DNA from: Thermocaproicibacter sp041859875
Lineage (GTDB): Bacteria; Bacillota; Clostridia; Oscillospirales; Acutalibacteraceae
Length of the DNA: 64,000 nt
NCBI GenBank assembly: GCA_041859875.1
Contig: JBFLFY010000005.1
Coordinates: 1-64,000 of the forward strand
Direction of reading: 5' to 3'
This document shows, piece after piece, positions 17,139 through 24,705 of the stretch (position 1 is the stretch's first letter; each line of letters opens with the position of its first letter). The notes under the pieces were generated by a model. That model made no database searches. It had not been told where the DNA came from and saw only the letters and a program-made list of their open reading frames with translations. The position numbers and the translations under genes are program-made.

Positions 17139-18632
17139 TTACTGAATAACTGCCAGCACAATAAAGTTCAGAATAAACAGGATGGTGGAAACCAGAAGAA
17201 TTGGGTGGACTTCTTTAAACTTGCCTTTGACGGCTTTTACAAGGCAGTAGAAGATGAAGCCTGCCGCAATTCCGTAGGAGATGCTGTAGCACAGAGCCAT
17301 GAAGATGCCTGCGCCGAATGCAGGAATTGCTTCTTCCAGGTCGTTCCAGTTAACCTCCTTAAAAGAACTCATCATCATAATGCCAACAATGACAAGTGCC
17401 GGAGCCGTAGCAGCCGCGGGGATGCAGCCGGCAACCGGTGCAAGAAATGTGCAGAGCATAAACATAATTGCTGTAGTGAGGCTGGTGAGGCCTGTACGGC
17501 CGCCGGCGCCAATGCCTGCGGCACTCTCAACATAAGTTGTGGTGTTAGAGGTGCCGAAAATTGCGCCGATGGAAGTAGCGATGGAGTCTGCAAACAGGGC
17601 CTTGTCCATTTTGGATTTAAAACCTTTGCTGGTTTTCAGGGCTTCCATGTCTGCATCACTGAAAATTCCGGTACGGCGTCCGGTGCCGATGAACGTGCCG
17701 ATGGTGTCAAATGTGTCAGAAAGGCTGAAGGCGAAGATTGTCATAATGACAAGCAGAATTCTGGATGGATCCTGAAACAGGGAGCCCATGCCTGCTGCAC
17801 CAAAGGCCGCGCCGAATGTTGTGCCGAGCTTGGAAAAGGAAGAGCCGAGTGTTCCAAAGGTAATGGAGGCACCCGAAAAGTTTGTTACGCCGCAGGGAAT
17901 ACCGGCAAGCGTTGTAGCAAGAATGCCAATTAGGATTGCGCCTTTTACGTTCAGTATGAGAAGAACAATCATCAGAAGCAGGCCGAAAAGGGCAATAAGG
18001 ACGGCCGGCTGGTTAAATGTTGCGATGGATGGAACAACACCGCCATTGGAGGCAACAGAAGTTACGCCGTTAACAGCGGCCTTTGCGTTGTAGGCTTGGC
18101 CGTTAATGGAAACCATGGAAGTACTGTCTGTTGAGAACTGAATCAGGTTGGCGTCTTTTAGGCCAATGTAAGCAACAAAGATGCCGATGCCTCCGCCAAT
18201 GGCATTTTGAATGGATTTCGGGATGGAAGCGATAATCAATTTTCGGAAATTTGTAACGGTGATGGTGATGTTGATGAGGCCGCAGATAAACACCATTGCC
18301 AAAGCCTGCTGCCATGTGAAATGAAGCGACATACACACGGTGTAGGTGAAGAATGCGTTCAGCCCCATGCCTGGCGCCTGTGCGTAAGGAACATTGGCAA
18401 ACAGGGCCATAACCAGTGTGCCGATTGTGGAAGCGATAATCGTTGCAAGGAATACCGCCTGCGTGTCCATTCCCGTTTTTCCCAGCACCTGCGGGTTAAC
18501 GAAAAGGATGTACGACATTGTGAAGAAGGTTGTGAGGCCAGCCATAATTTCCGTGCGGGTATTCGTGCCGCTGGCCTTCAGGTTGAAAAAGTCGCCCTTT
18601 GGATGGTTTGCGTTGGTTTTGCTTTCTCCCAT
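17139..18632 (-). CDS. NCS2-family purine permease (hypoxanthine/guanine type)
   Basis: A membrane proton symporter of the AzgA/PbuG/PbuO branch, 497 residues with 12-14 hydrophobic segments. Typical features: the N-terminal RTEIMAGLTTFFTMSYILFVNP, QAPGMGLNAFFTYTVC and the DTFDTIGTFIGTGRRTG segment. The ATG at 18632 follows GGAGG by 8 bases; an in-frame ATG at 18650 lies upstream of that site. A sigma-A promoter and a hairpin leader lie upstream. I see no canonical purine riboswitch aptamer. Substrate preference (guanine, hypoxanthine or adenine) is not determined. Confidence 0.92.
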   Translation of the reverse strand: MGESKTNANHPKGDFFNLKASGTNTRTEIMAGLTTFFTMSYILFVNPQVLGKTGMDTQAVFLATIIASTIGTLVMALFANVPYAQAPGMGLNAFFTYTVCMSLHFTWQQALAMVFICGLINITITVTNFRKLIIASIPKSIQNAIGGGIGIFVAYIGLKDANLIQFSTDSTSMVSINGQAYNAKAAVNGVTSVASNGGVVPSIATFNQPAVLIALFGLLLMIVLLILNVKGAILIGILATTLAGIPCGVTNFSGASITFGTLGSSFSKLGTTFGAAFGAAGMGSLFQDPSRILLVIMTIFAFSLSDTFDTIGTFIGTGRRTGIFSDADMEALKTSKGFKSKMDKALFADSIATSIGAIFGTSNTTTYVESAAGIGAGGRTGLTSLTTAIMFMLCTFLAPVAGCIPAAATAPALVIVGIMMMSSFKEVNWNDLEEAIPAFGAGIFMALCYSISYGIAAGFIFYCLVKAVKGKFKEVHPILLVSTILFILNFIVLAVIQ

Positions 18633-18656
18633 GAATCTTTCCTCCATCAATCAAAA

Positions 18657-18699
18657 TAAAAATTGCCCGACCATGTTGCAGTGTCGGGGCAATTTTTTT
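18657..18699 (-). promoter_or_regulatory. Hairpin with T run in the purine permease leader (attenuator candidate)
   Basis: In the leftward transcript, AAAATTGCC-C-CGAC pairs with GTCGGGCAATTTTT around an 11-base loop. It lies between the promoter and the ribosome binding site, so it would end transcription before the gene or shape its leader. Confidence 0.5.
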
Positions 18700-18707
18700 C
18701 TAAATTC

Positions 18708-18736
18708 AGTATATCAATTTTAAAAAAATATCGCAA
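18708..18736 (-). promoter_or_regulatory. Sigma-A promoter of the purine permease
   Basis: Leftward TTGCGA (18736-18731), a 17-base spacer, TATACT (18713-18708). Directly upstream of the -35 is the inverted repeat TGTGT-N5-ACACA (18737-18751), a possible operator. Confidence 0.6.
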
Positions 18737-18864
18737 TGTGTTATTTACACAAATTTAGAACTTTTGAAACAGATTATTCATAACTTTCAGCAATCGATCC
18801 TAATTCTGCTCAAATATACAGGGAAAAAAAGGAATATTTTGCATGATGTCAGCGAAAAAATGCG

Positions 18865-18901
18865 AAAAAAGGACGGTTCCCTTTTTCAGGAAACCGCCCT
18901 T
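18865..18901 (-). terminator. Intrinsic terminator of pckG
   Basis: Leftward GGGCGGTTTCC pairs with GGGAACCGTCC and is followed by six T. Separates pckG from the purine permease. Confidence 0.85.
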
Positions 18902-18914
18902 TCAGCGTCTTTTC

Positions 18915-20678
18915 TTACTTTAGTCTTGCTTTCAGGCCGTTCAGCTCGTTATGCAGTTCTTTCGGCAGTTTATCGCCAAACTTCTTGTAGAACTCTTCAA
19001 TATCGGCAGCTTCTTTTGCCCACTCGCCTTTCTTGACTTCCAGAATCCCTTTGAGTGTGTCACGGCTGACGTCGAGGCCTTCAAGGTTAATGTCTTCCGG
19101 CTTCGGAACATAGCCGATTGCAGTTTCGACAGCGTCTGCCTTGCCTTCGCAGCGCTTCAGAATCCATTCAACAACGCGGAGGTTGTCACCGAATCCCGGC
19201 CAAATGAAGTGGCCCTTGTCGTCTACACGGAACCAGTTAACGTTAAAGATCTTCGGAGCCTTGTCGCCGAGCTTTTCGCCCATTTCAACCCAGTGTGCGA
19301 AGTAGTCGCCCATGTTGTAGCCGCAGAACGGACGCATGGCCATTGGGTCGCGGCGGAGGACACCGACTGCACCCGTCGCGGCAGCCGTTGTTTCAGAAGC
19401 CATTATGGAACCGACGAAAACACCGTTGTTCCAGTCACGGGACTGGTAGACCAGCGGAGTGAGGTGTGCGCGGCGGCCGCCGAAGATAATGGCGGAAATC
19501 GGCACGCCTGTTGGCGAGTTGAATTCAGGGCTTACGCACGGGCAGTTCTTAGCCGGCGCGGTGAAGCGGCTGTTTGGATGAGCGCCCTTTTCTTTAGAAG
19601 TGGTGCCATCCCACGGGTTGCCTTTCCAGTCAATGGCATTCTTCGGCGGATTGTGGTCAAGGCCTTCCCACCAAACGGTGCTGTCGTCTTTGTTATAAGC
19701 AACATTGGTAAAGATGGTGCCGGATTTTGTTGTAGCAAGCGCGTTCGGGTTGGACTTGTCGTTTGTGCCAGGGGCAACACCGAAGAAGCCGTTTTCCGGG
19801 TTAATCGCCCAGAGCCTGCCGTCCGAGCCGATGTGCATCCAAGCAATATCGTCGCCGACCGTCCAGGTCTTGTAGCCCTTTTTGCGGTAGAATTCCGGCG
19901 GAATCATCATAGCCAGGTTGGTCTTGCCGCAGGCACTTGGGAACGCAGCCGCAACATATTTAATTTCGCCCTTCGGGTTCTGAATGCCGAGGATAAGCAT
20001 ATGCTCGGCCATCCAGCCTTCCTTCTGGCCAAGGTAAGAAGCAATGCGCAGGGCAAAGCACTTCTTGCCGAGAATTACGTTGCCGCCGTATGCGGAGTTT
20101 ACGGAGATAATGGTGTTGTCCTCCGGGAAGTGGCAGATATAGCGCTTTTCAGGGTCAACATCGCAGGAGCAGTGCAGCCCGCGAACCCAGTCGTTGCTGT
20201 TGCCGAGCGTATCCCAGACTTTTTGGCTGACGCGCGTCATAATGCACATATTCAGGACAACGTATATGGAATCGGTGACTTCTACACCAATTTTAGCAAA
20301 TGGGGAACCAACTGGGCCCATGGAATACGGAACAACGTACATGGTGCGGCCTTCATAGCTGCCGCGTGCGATGTCGTACAGCATCTTATAGCATTTCTGC
20401 GGCTCCATCCAGTTGTTGCTGGGGCCAGCGTCTTCTTCCTTGCGGCTGCAGATAAAGGTGCGGCCTTCCACACGGGCAACATCGTTTACTGCCGTGCGGT
20501 GCAGAAAACAGTTTGGAAGCTTTTCCGAATTCAGCTTGGTGAACTCGCCTGTTTTGCATGCTTCCTGCCTCAAGGCTTCAATTTGCTTGTCGGAACCGTC
20601 AATCCAGAGGACGCTTTGAGGCTTGACAAGTTCCTTCATTTTCTCGACCCAATCGAGAACCGACTGATTTTGTGTCAT
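18915..20678 (-). CDS. pckG: Phosphoenolpyruvate carboxykinase, GTP-dependent
   Basis: Interconverts oxaloacetate plus GTP and phosphoenolpyruvate plus GDP and CO2. The 587-residue length and sequence fit the GTP-type enzyme: the P-loop with reactive cysteine FPSACGKTN (about 252-260), kinase-2 motif GDDIAWM, the ARVEGRT and NNWMEP substrate segments, and FGGRRA. In fermentative anaerobes PEPCK often runs in the carboxylating direction to make C4 acids, but direction cannot be read here. Most Clostridia carry the ATP type, so the GTP type is somewhat notable. Monocistronic: own promoter and terminator. Confidence 0.97.
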   Translation of the reverse strand: MTQNQSVLDWVEKMKELVKPQSVLWIDGSDKQIEALRQEACKTGEFTKLNSEKLPNCFLHRTAVNDVARVEGRTFICSRKEEDAGPSNNWMEPQKCYKMLYDIARGSYEGRTMYVVPYSMGPVGSPFAKIGVEVTDSIYVVLNMCIMTRVSQKVWDTLGNSNDWVRGLHCSCDVDPEKRYICHFPEDNTIISVNSAYGGNVILGKKCFALRIASYLGQKEGWMAEHMLILGIQNPKGEIKYVAAAFPSACGKTNLAMMIPPEFYRKKGYKTWTVGDDIAWMHIGSDGRLWAINPENGFFGVAPGTNDKSNPNALATTKSGTIFTNVAYNKDDSTVWWEGLDHNPPKNAIDWKGNPWDGTTSKEKGAHPNSRFTAPAKNCPCVSPEFNSPTGVPISAIIFGGRRAHLTPLVYQSRDWNNGVFVGSIMASETTAAATGAVGVLRRDPMAMRPFCGYNMGDYFAHWVEMGEKLGDKAPKIFNVNWFRVDDKGHFIWPGFGDNLRVVEWILKRCEGKADAVETAIGYVPKPEDINLEGLDVSRDTLKGILEVKKGEWAKEAADIEEFYKKFGDKLPKELHNELNGLKARLK

Positions 20679-20730
20679 AATTTCTCCTTTCGGCCCAATG
20701 GCCTGTTGAAATTAATTTGAAATTAATTTA

Positions 20731-20759
20731 ATAATACAACTTTTTTTTGGTTAATTCAA
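20731..20759 (-). promoter_or_regulatory. Sigma-A promoter of pckG
   Basis: Leftward TTGAAT (20759-20754), a 17-base spacer, TATTAT (20736-20731). Between it and the ribosome binding site lie two tandem copies of GAAATTAATTT (20708-20729), a possible regulator site. The rest of 20760-20947 is AT-rich with no gene. Confidence 0.55.
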
Positions 20760-20947
20760 TCACAAAAGTATGAAATGTTTGACATTTGTTAAAAATTTAA
20801 TAATTGCAGGGAAAAGGAGTGATTCCGGGGTTCCAAAAATTATCGAGAAAAATAGAACTGAATAACTAAATAACAAATTATGCAAAACACAGCAATCGGT
20901 CCGTTTAGACCCGCAGAAGCGGAAAGCCCGCAGAAAAAGGGAAGGGG

Positions 20948-21979
20948 CTAAGCCCTGTTTGCAGCGGAAAACGACTGGTCAACCGGAATCTCGGCGCAGG
21001 CGTTCAGGTCTGGGCCTGCTATGTTTCCGGCCGTAAATTCGTAGTAGCCCTGTGCGCCGACCATAGCGCCATTGTCGCCGCAGTAACATAACTGCGGCCG
21101 GTAAAATTCCAGCCCGTGCTTTTTGCACTCGCTTTCCATGGTGCGGCGCAGCAGTGCATTCGCGGAAACGCCGCCTGCAATAGCCAGCTTTTTCGCGCCG
21201 GTGTCTCGCGCGGCGGCAAAGAAGTTGCGTGTCAGGCAATCGACTACGGCTTTGCGGTAAGAAGCGGCAAGGTCGGGCACGCTGAGGGTTTCACCGCGCT
21301 GCTGTGCGTTGTGTATGAGGTTAATGATATTCGTTTTTAAACCGGAAAAACTGAAATCGTATGGTGAGCCGTCTACGGAAGGGCGCGGAAGGCGGTAAGC
21401 TTTTTCATTGCCGCTTTCCGCAATCTTGTCCAGTTCTACGCCGCCGGGGTACGGAATGCCCATGGCGCGCGCGGCTTTGTCGAACGCTTCGCCTGCCGCG
21501 TCGTCACGGGTGCAGCCAAGAACGCGCAGCTTTGTATAGTCTTTCACCTCAACGATGTGTGTATGCCCGCCGGAAACCACGAGACAAAGAAAAGGCGGTT
21601 CCAGTTCTGGGAAGGCAATGTAGTTTGCCGCAATATGCGAGCGCAGGTGGTGGACCGGAACGAGCGGCTTCCCGCTGGAAAGCGAAAGCCCTTTCGCAAA
21701 ATTCACGCCTACCAGCAGCGCGCCGATGAGGCCGGGCGCATAAGTAACGGCAATGGCGTCAACTTCATCCAGGGCGGTTCCGGCGTTTTGCAGGGCTTCC
21801 CGCACGACGCCGACAATCGCTTCGCAGTGGCGGCGGGAAGCAATTTCCGGCACAACGCCGCCGTAAAGTTTATGTTCATCCACCTGCGACGCCACAACGT
21901 TGGAAAGAACGGTGCGCCCATTTTCTACAACAGCCGCGGCCGTTTCATCGCAGGAACTTTCAATACCAAGTATTTTCAT
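20948..21979 (-). CDS. tsaD: tRNA threonylcarbamoyladenosine (t6A37) transferase subunit TsaD
   Basis: Transfers the threonylcarbamoyl group from TC-AMP to A37 of ANN-decoding tRNAs, together with TsaB and TsaE. The 343-residue ASKHA-fold protein has GIESSCDET (residues 4-12), the metal-binding histidines of RRHCEAI and VSGGHTHI, and the late AGGVSANALLR motif. Its ATG overlaps the upstream stop by four bases (ATGA). It is the last gene of a six-gene leftward cluster from polA. tsaB, usually beside rimI and tsaD in Firmicutes, is absent here. Confidence 0.97.
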   Translation of the reverse strand: MKILGIESSCDETAAAVVENGRTVLSNVVASQVDEHKLYGGVVPEIASRRHCEAIVGVVREALQNAGTALDEVDAIAVTYAPGLIGALLVGVNFAKGLSLSSGKPLVPVHHLRSHIAANYIAFPELEPPFLCLVVSGGHTHIVEVKDYTKLRVLGCTRDDAAGEAFDKAARAMGIPYPGGVELDKIAESGNEKAYRLPRPSVDGSPYDFSFSGLKTNIINLIHNAQQRGETLSVPDLAASYRKAVVDCLTRNFFAAARDTGAKKLAIAGGVSANALLRRTMESECKKHGLEFYRPQLCYCGDNGAMVGAQGYYEFTAGNIAGPDLNACAEIPVDQSFSAANRA

Positions 21980-22164
21980 TCCAGTTTTCCCCCAGTTGCA
22001 TTTCTGCTTTTTTTATTTTTTCTGTTGATGCCTGCGAACCTCAGGTCCGTATTGACGCGTACGCAGACGTGGACTCCCTTTTTCGCGGGTGCAAGCAGAA
22101 AGCCTACAGCAAGGCCGAGCAAAATCCAGAGAAAAGGGGAATGCTGTTTCTTTTCTTGAGGCAT
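21976..22164 (-). CDS. Small single-pass membrane protein
   Basis: A small protein of 62 residues: a short polar start, one hydrophobic segment (residues 11-26, FLWILLGLAVGFLLAP), then a strongly basic tail. AGGAGG sits 10 bases before the ATG and the stop overlaps the tsaD start, so translation is likely. No family recognised. Its place between rimI and tsaD may be structural (coupling) as much as functional. Confidence 0.65.
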   Translation of the reverse strand: MPQEKKQHSPFLWILLGLAVGFLLAPAKKGVHVCVRVNTDLRFAGINRKNKKSRNATGGKLE

Positions 22165-22186
22165 AGGAAAGTTCCTCCTGTTAATT

Positions 22187-22675
22187 TCAGTTGTTCTGTT
22201 TTATTGATTGCGGTTGTGCAGTGACTGTGGCAGAAAAGCGCAGTGTAAGAATCAGCGCGTCTTCCGGAGGCAGGCGGTAAAAGCTGCGGCGCAGACCCTC
22301 CTGCCGAAACCCGAGGGCTTCGTAAAGCTGAATAGCTCCAGCGCTGGAAACGCGTACTTCCAGGGTCAGAAAAGAAGCATTTCTGGTCTTCGCGGCCTGT
22401 ATCAGGTGTTCCATCAGTGCACGGGCAATTCCTCGCCGCCGGTACTGCGGAAAAACGGCTACGTTGTCCACATAGCATTCATCCAGCACACAGTTCATGC
22501 CCGCATAGCCTGCCGTTTCGCCATCCTGCTCCGCCACAGCAAAAACAGCCGCCGGGTTTTCCAACTCTTCCGCAAGGCCTGCGCGCGTCCATGGAGTGGA
22601 AAAGCAGGCTTTTTCCAGCTCCACCAGGGCATCCAGGTGATGTTCCTGCATGGGAACAATGCGCAGCCCGCTCAT
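22187..22675 (-). CDS. rimI: RimI-like GNAT N-acetyltransferase
   Basis: A GNAT protein of 162 residues; RimI acetylates the N-terminal alanine of ribosomal protein bS18 in E. coli, and homologues accompany tsaD widely. Seen are the GNAT acetyl-CoA loop QYRRRGIARALM (about 78-90), LEVRVSSAGAIQLYEALGF and YVDNVAV. The start at 22675 is chosen because its ATG overlaps the preceding stop (ATGA); the upstream in-frame extension lies inside the GT-C gene. Confidence 0.9.
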   Translation of the reverse strand: MSGLRIVPMQEHHLDALVELEKACFSTPWTRAGLAEELENPAAVFAVAEQDGETAGYAGMNCVLDECYVDNVAVFPQYRRRGIARALMEHLIQAAKTRNASFLTLEVRVSSAGAIQLYEALGFRQEGLRRSFYRLPPEDALILTLRFSATVTAQPQSIKQNN

Positions 22676-23838
22676 CGGCGAAGCCTCTGCAGGCGGAACC
22701 GTCTGCCCTTTGCCGCGAAGAAGACCGTAAGCGCGACCCACAGCAGGCAGAAAAACATCAGTACCGAAAGCAGTTTCACGCTGGCAAGATGCGTGCCAAA
22801 GAGAAATTCCCCGACTACGGCAGTGGAACTAAACACTGTAAGAATGGGAATATAGAATTTTTCGGGGAGGTAGAACGCAAACAGCACGGAGAAAATATCC
22901 GCCGGGTAAAAATAGCGTTCGTGCATATAGGGCAGAAAATACGGCACAAAAAGGACCGAGAGGAATGCGAGCGAAAGAATCATTTCGTCTGTCAGCTCAA
23001 AATCGAGCCGCCACAGCACAAAAACCAGAACCAGCGCCGCCAGCACGGCGGCCAGCGCAATGAGGTGTCCCGTGGGAACTGAAGTTTCGGCCGGGTACCA
23101 GACGGCGAGGTTCGGCAGATTCATTGAAATGGAGGAGTATTCGCCCGCCTGCCGGAAATAAACCGTCAGCAGGTCGGTAAAGCTGCGCCCCATCAATGCA
23201 GAGGGAAGAACAGCCGCAAGGTAAACGGCGGGGAAGACCAGTACACAGCGCCAGCGGATGCGTTTTTTCAGGAGCATCAGCAGCAGAAACGGTGCAAGGA
23301 ACACCGTCTGCAGCTTGAAAACGAATGCTACCGAAAACGCGGCCACAGCGGCATAATCCCGTTTTTCCATTACAAAGTAAACACACCCGAGAAGCGCCGC
23401 CGTATAGATGGCGTCGCACTGCGCCCACGCACCGGAGTTTAAAATGACGCTTGGCAGAAACAGCACGACGGCATAGACAATGCAGCCCCAGAATCTTCCG
23501 CGCTGCCGCTCCACAATCCGCATGGCAAAAAAGGCCAGAACAACATCACCCAGGAAGGAAAGCCCTTTAATCAGGAAGAGCGGTCTTCCCGGCAGGTAAG
23601 TAAGAAAAGCCAGCAGGTAAAAATAGGGCGGCATATAGTCGCCAATGTTCCGCCCAATGGCGGCAAACCCGCCGCCGGCCTTTAATTCGCTGAACCATCC
23701 CTGCAGAAAAAGCGTATAGTCGGTTGAAACGTACGGAAAAAACTGCATCCGCAGAACCAGTGCGAACACAGTGACTGCTGCCAGAAGCAAAGGGCTTTCC
23801 CCGGTGACAAACTGAACGAACCGGTTTTGTTTCTTCAT
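22672..23838 (-). CDS. Gpi18-like GT-C membrane glycosyltransferase
   Basis: A 388-residue polytopic protein with about nine to ten hydrophobic segments. Features of the GT-C superfamily (COG5542, Gpi18-like mannosyltransferase): an early loop with Asp (STDYTLFLQGWF), MPPYFYLLAFLTYLPGRP, WAQCDAIYTAALLGCVYF and a late MHERYFYP. Family members use polyprenyl-phosphate sugars to glycosylate lipids or proteins on the outer face. The sugar and acceptor are unknown. It sits inside a housekeeping operon (rlmA upstream by 39 bases, rimI overlapping by 4), which is not an obvious glycan locus. Confidence 0.8.
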   Translation of the reverse strand: MKKQNRFVQFVTGESPLLLAAVTVFALVLRMQFFPYVSTDYTLFLQGWFSELKAGGGFAAIGRNIGDYMPPYFYLLAFLTYLPGRPLFLIKGLSFLGDVVLAFFAMRIVERQRGRFWGCIVYAVVLFLPSVILNSGAWAQCDAIYTAALLGCVYFVMEKRDYAAVAAFSVAFVFKLQTVFLAPFLLLMLLKKRIRWRCVLVFPAVYLAAVLPSALMGRSFTDLLTVYFRQAGEYSSISMNLPNLAVWYPAETSVPTGHLIALAAVLAALVLVFVLWRLDFELTDEMILSLAFLSVLFVPYFLPYMHERYFYPADIFSVLFAFYLPEKFYIPILTVFSSTAVVGEFLFGTHLASVKLLSVLMFFCLLWVALTVFFAAKGRRFRLQRLRR

Positions 23839-23877
23839 GGCTTTTCCGCCTTTCGGTGAAAATTTTAGGTTACAGAG

Positions 23878-24705
23878 TCAATCCTGCCGCCGGTAAACGA
23901 GAAAATCGAACCCAATTTCTGTTTCCAGGGTTTGCGTCTGTTTCAGGCGCTCACAGCCGTTTTTCGGCGTTTTCCAAAAGTACGGCGTCATGCTGAAAAG
24001 ATCCTGTATGGTCTGGGCGTCGTTGGTGTTGATGTTTCCCCGTACCGGAATGCGTTCGCGGAAAAGAAAGCCCGGGTAATCCGTTTCGCGGTGCTCGTTT
24101 TCATAAGGGCTGTCGTACAGAATCTTCTTCAAGCCGAAAAGATGGCGCTCGGAAGGGACAGCAAGAATCAGAAAACCGCCGGGCGTTACGCTGCGCGCCA
24201 GCTCTTCCGGCACAATGGGAGCGAAGACGTTTATAACGAGGTCTGCAGAAGCATCCGGCACGGGAATGCCGAACATACTTCCCACGGCGAATGAAATGCT
24301 TTTGTATTTTTTAGCCGCCGCCTTCACGGCAAATTTTGAAATATCAAACCCCGCAATTTCCGCGGAAACACCCTGCTCTTCCAGAAAAGATGCCAGCCGG
24401 CCGGTGTAGTAACCTTCGCCGCACCCGGCATCCAGTATATCAGCGCCTTCTTTTGGCAGGCATTTCAAGGCGAGCCGGTTCAGTTCGTCGCTGAAAATCC
24501 GGTAGCTGCCGCCTTCCAGGAACCTGCGGCGGGAAGCCACCATCTGCCGGTCATCACCCGGCATTTTGGAGTGCTTTTTGTTTGGCTGAAGAAGGTACAC
24601 ATAGCCTTCCGAGGCAAGGTCGTAATGGTGCCCGTTGGGGCAGGCATATTCTTTTTCCAGTTTTTCCAGATGTTCGCCGCACACGGGGCAGGCAAAAATA
24701 CTCAT
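23878..24705 (-). CDS. rlmA: RlmA-type 23S rRNA (guanine-N1) methyltransferase
   Basis: SAM-dependent enzyme methylating G745 or G748 of 23S rRNA. The 275-residue protein has the family's N-terminal zinc ribbon (CPVC at 7-10, then CPNGHHYD at 22-29), the segment YVYLLQPNKKHSKMPGD, the SAM motif DAGCGEGYY (about 92) and NVFAPI in the catalytic motif IV position. Which guanine it modifies cannot be told. Its ATG overlaps the polA stop by four bases. Confidence 0.88.
   Translation of the reverse strand: MSIFACPVCGEHLEKLEKEYACPNGHHYDLASEGYVYLLQPNKKHSKMPGDDRQMVASRRRFLEGGSYRIFSDELNRLALKCLPKEGADILDAGCGEGYYTGRLASFLEEQGVSAEIAGFDISKFAVKAAAKKYKSISFAVGSMFGIPVPDASADLVINVFAPIVPEELARSVTPGGFLILAVPSERHLFGLKKILYDSPYENEHRETDYPGFLFRERIPVRGNINTNDAQTIQDLFSMTPYFWKTPKNGCERLKQTQTLETEIGFDFLVYRRQD

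Noticed and set aside
18951..20720. Long open frame (589 codons) on the + strand opposite pckG
   Set aside because: Exactly antisense to a complete PEPCK; no ribosome binding site and no recognisable protein. Arises from codon bias.
20779..20803. Rightward TTGACA...AATAAT in the pckG upstream region
   Set aside because: Spacer is only about 14-16 bases and no rightward gene follows.
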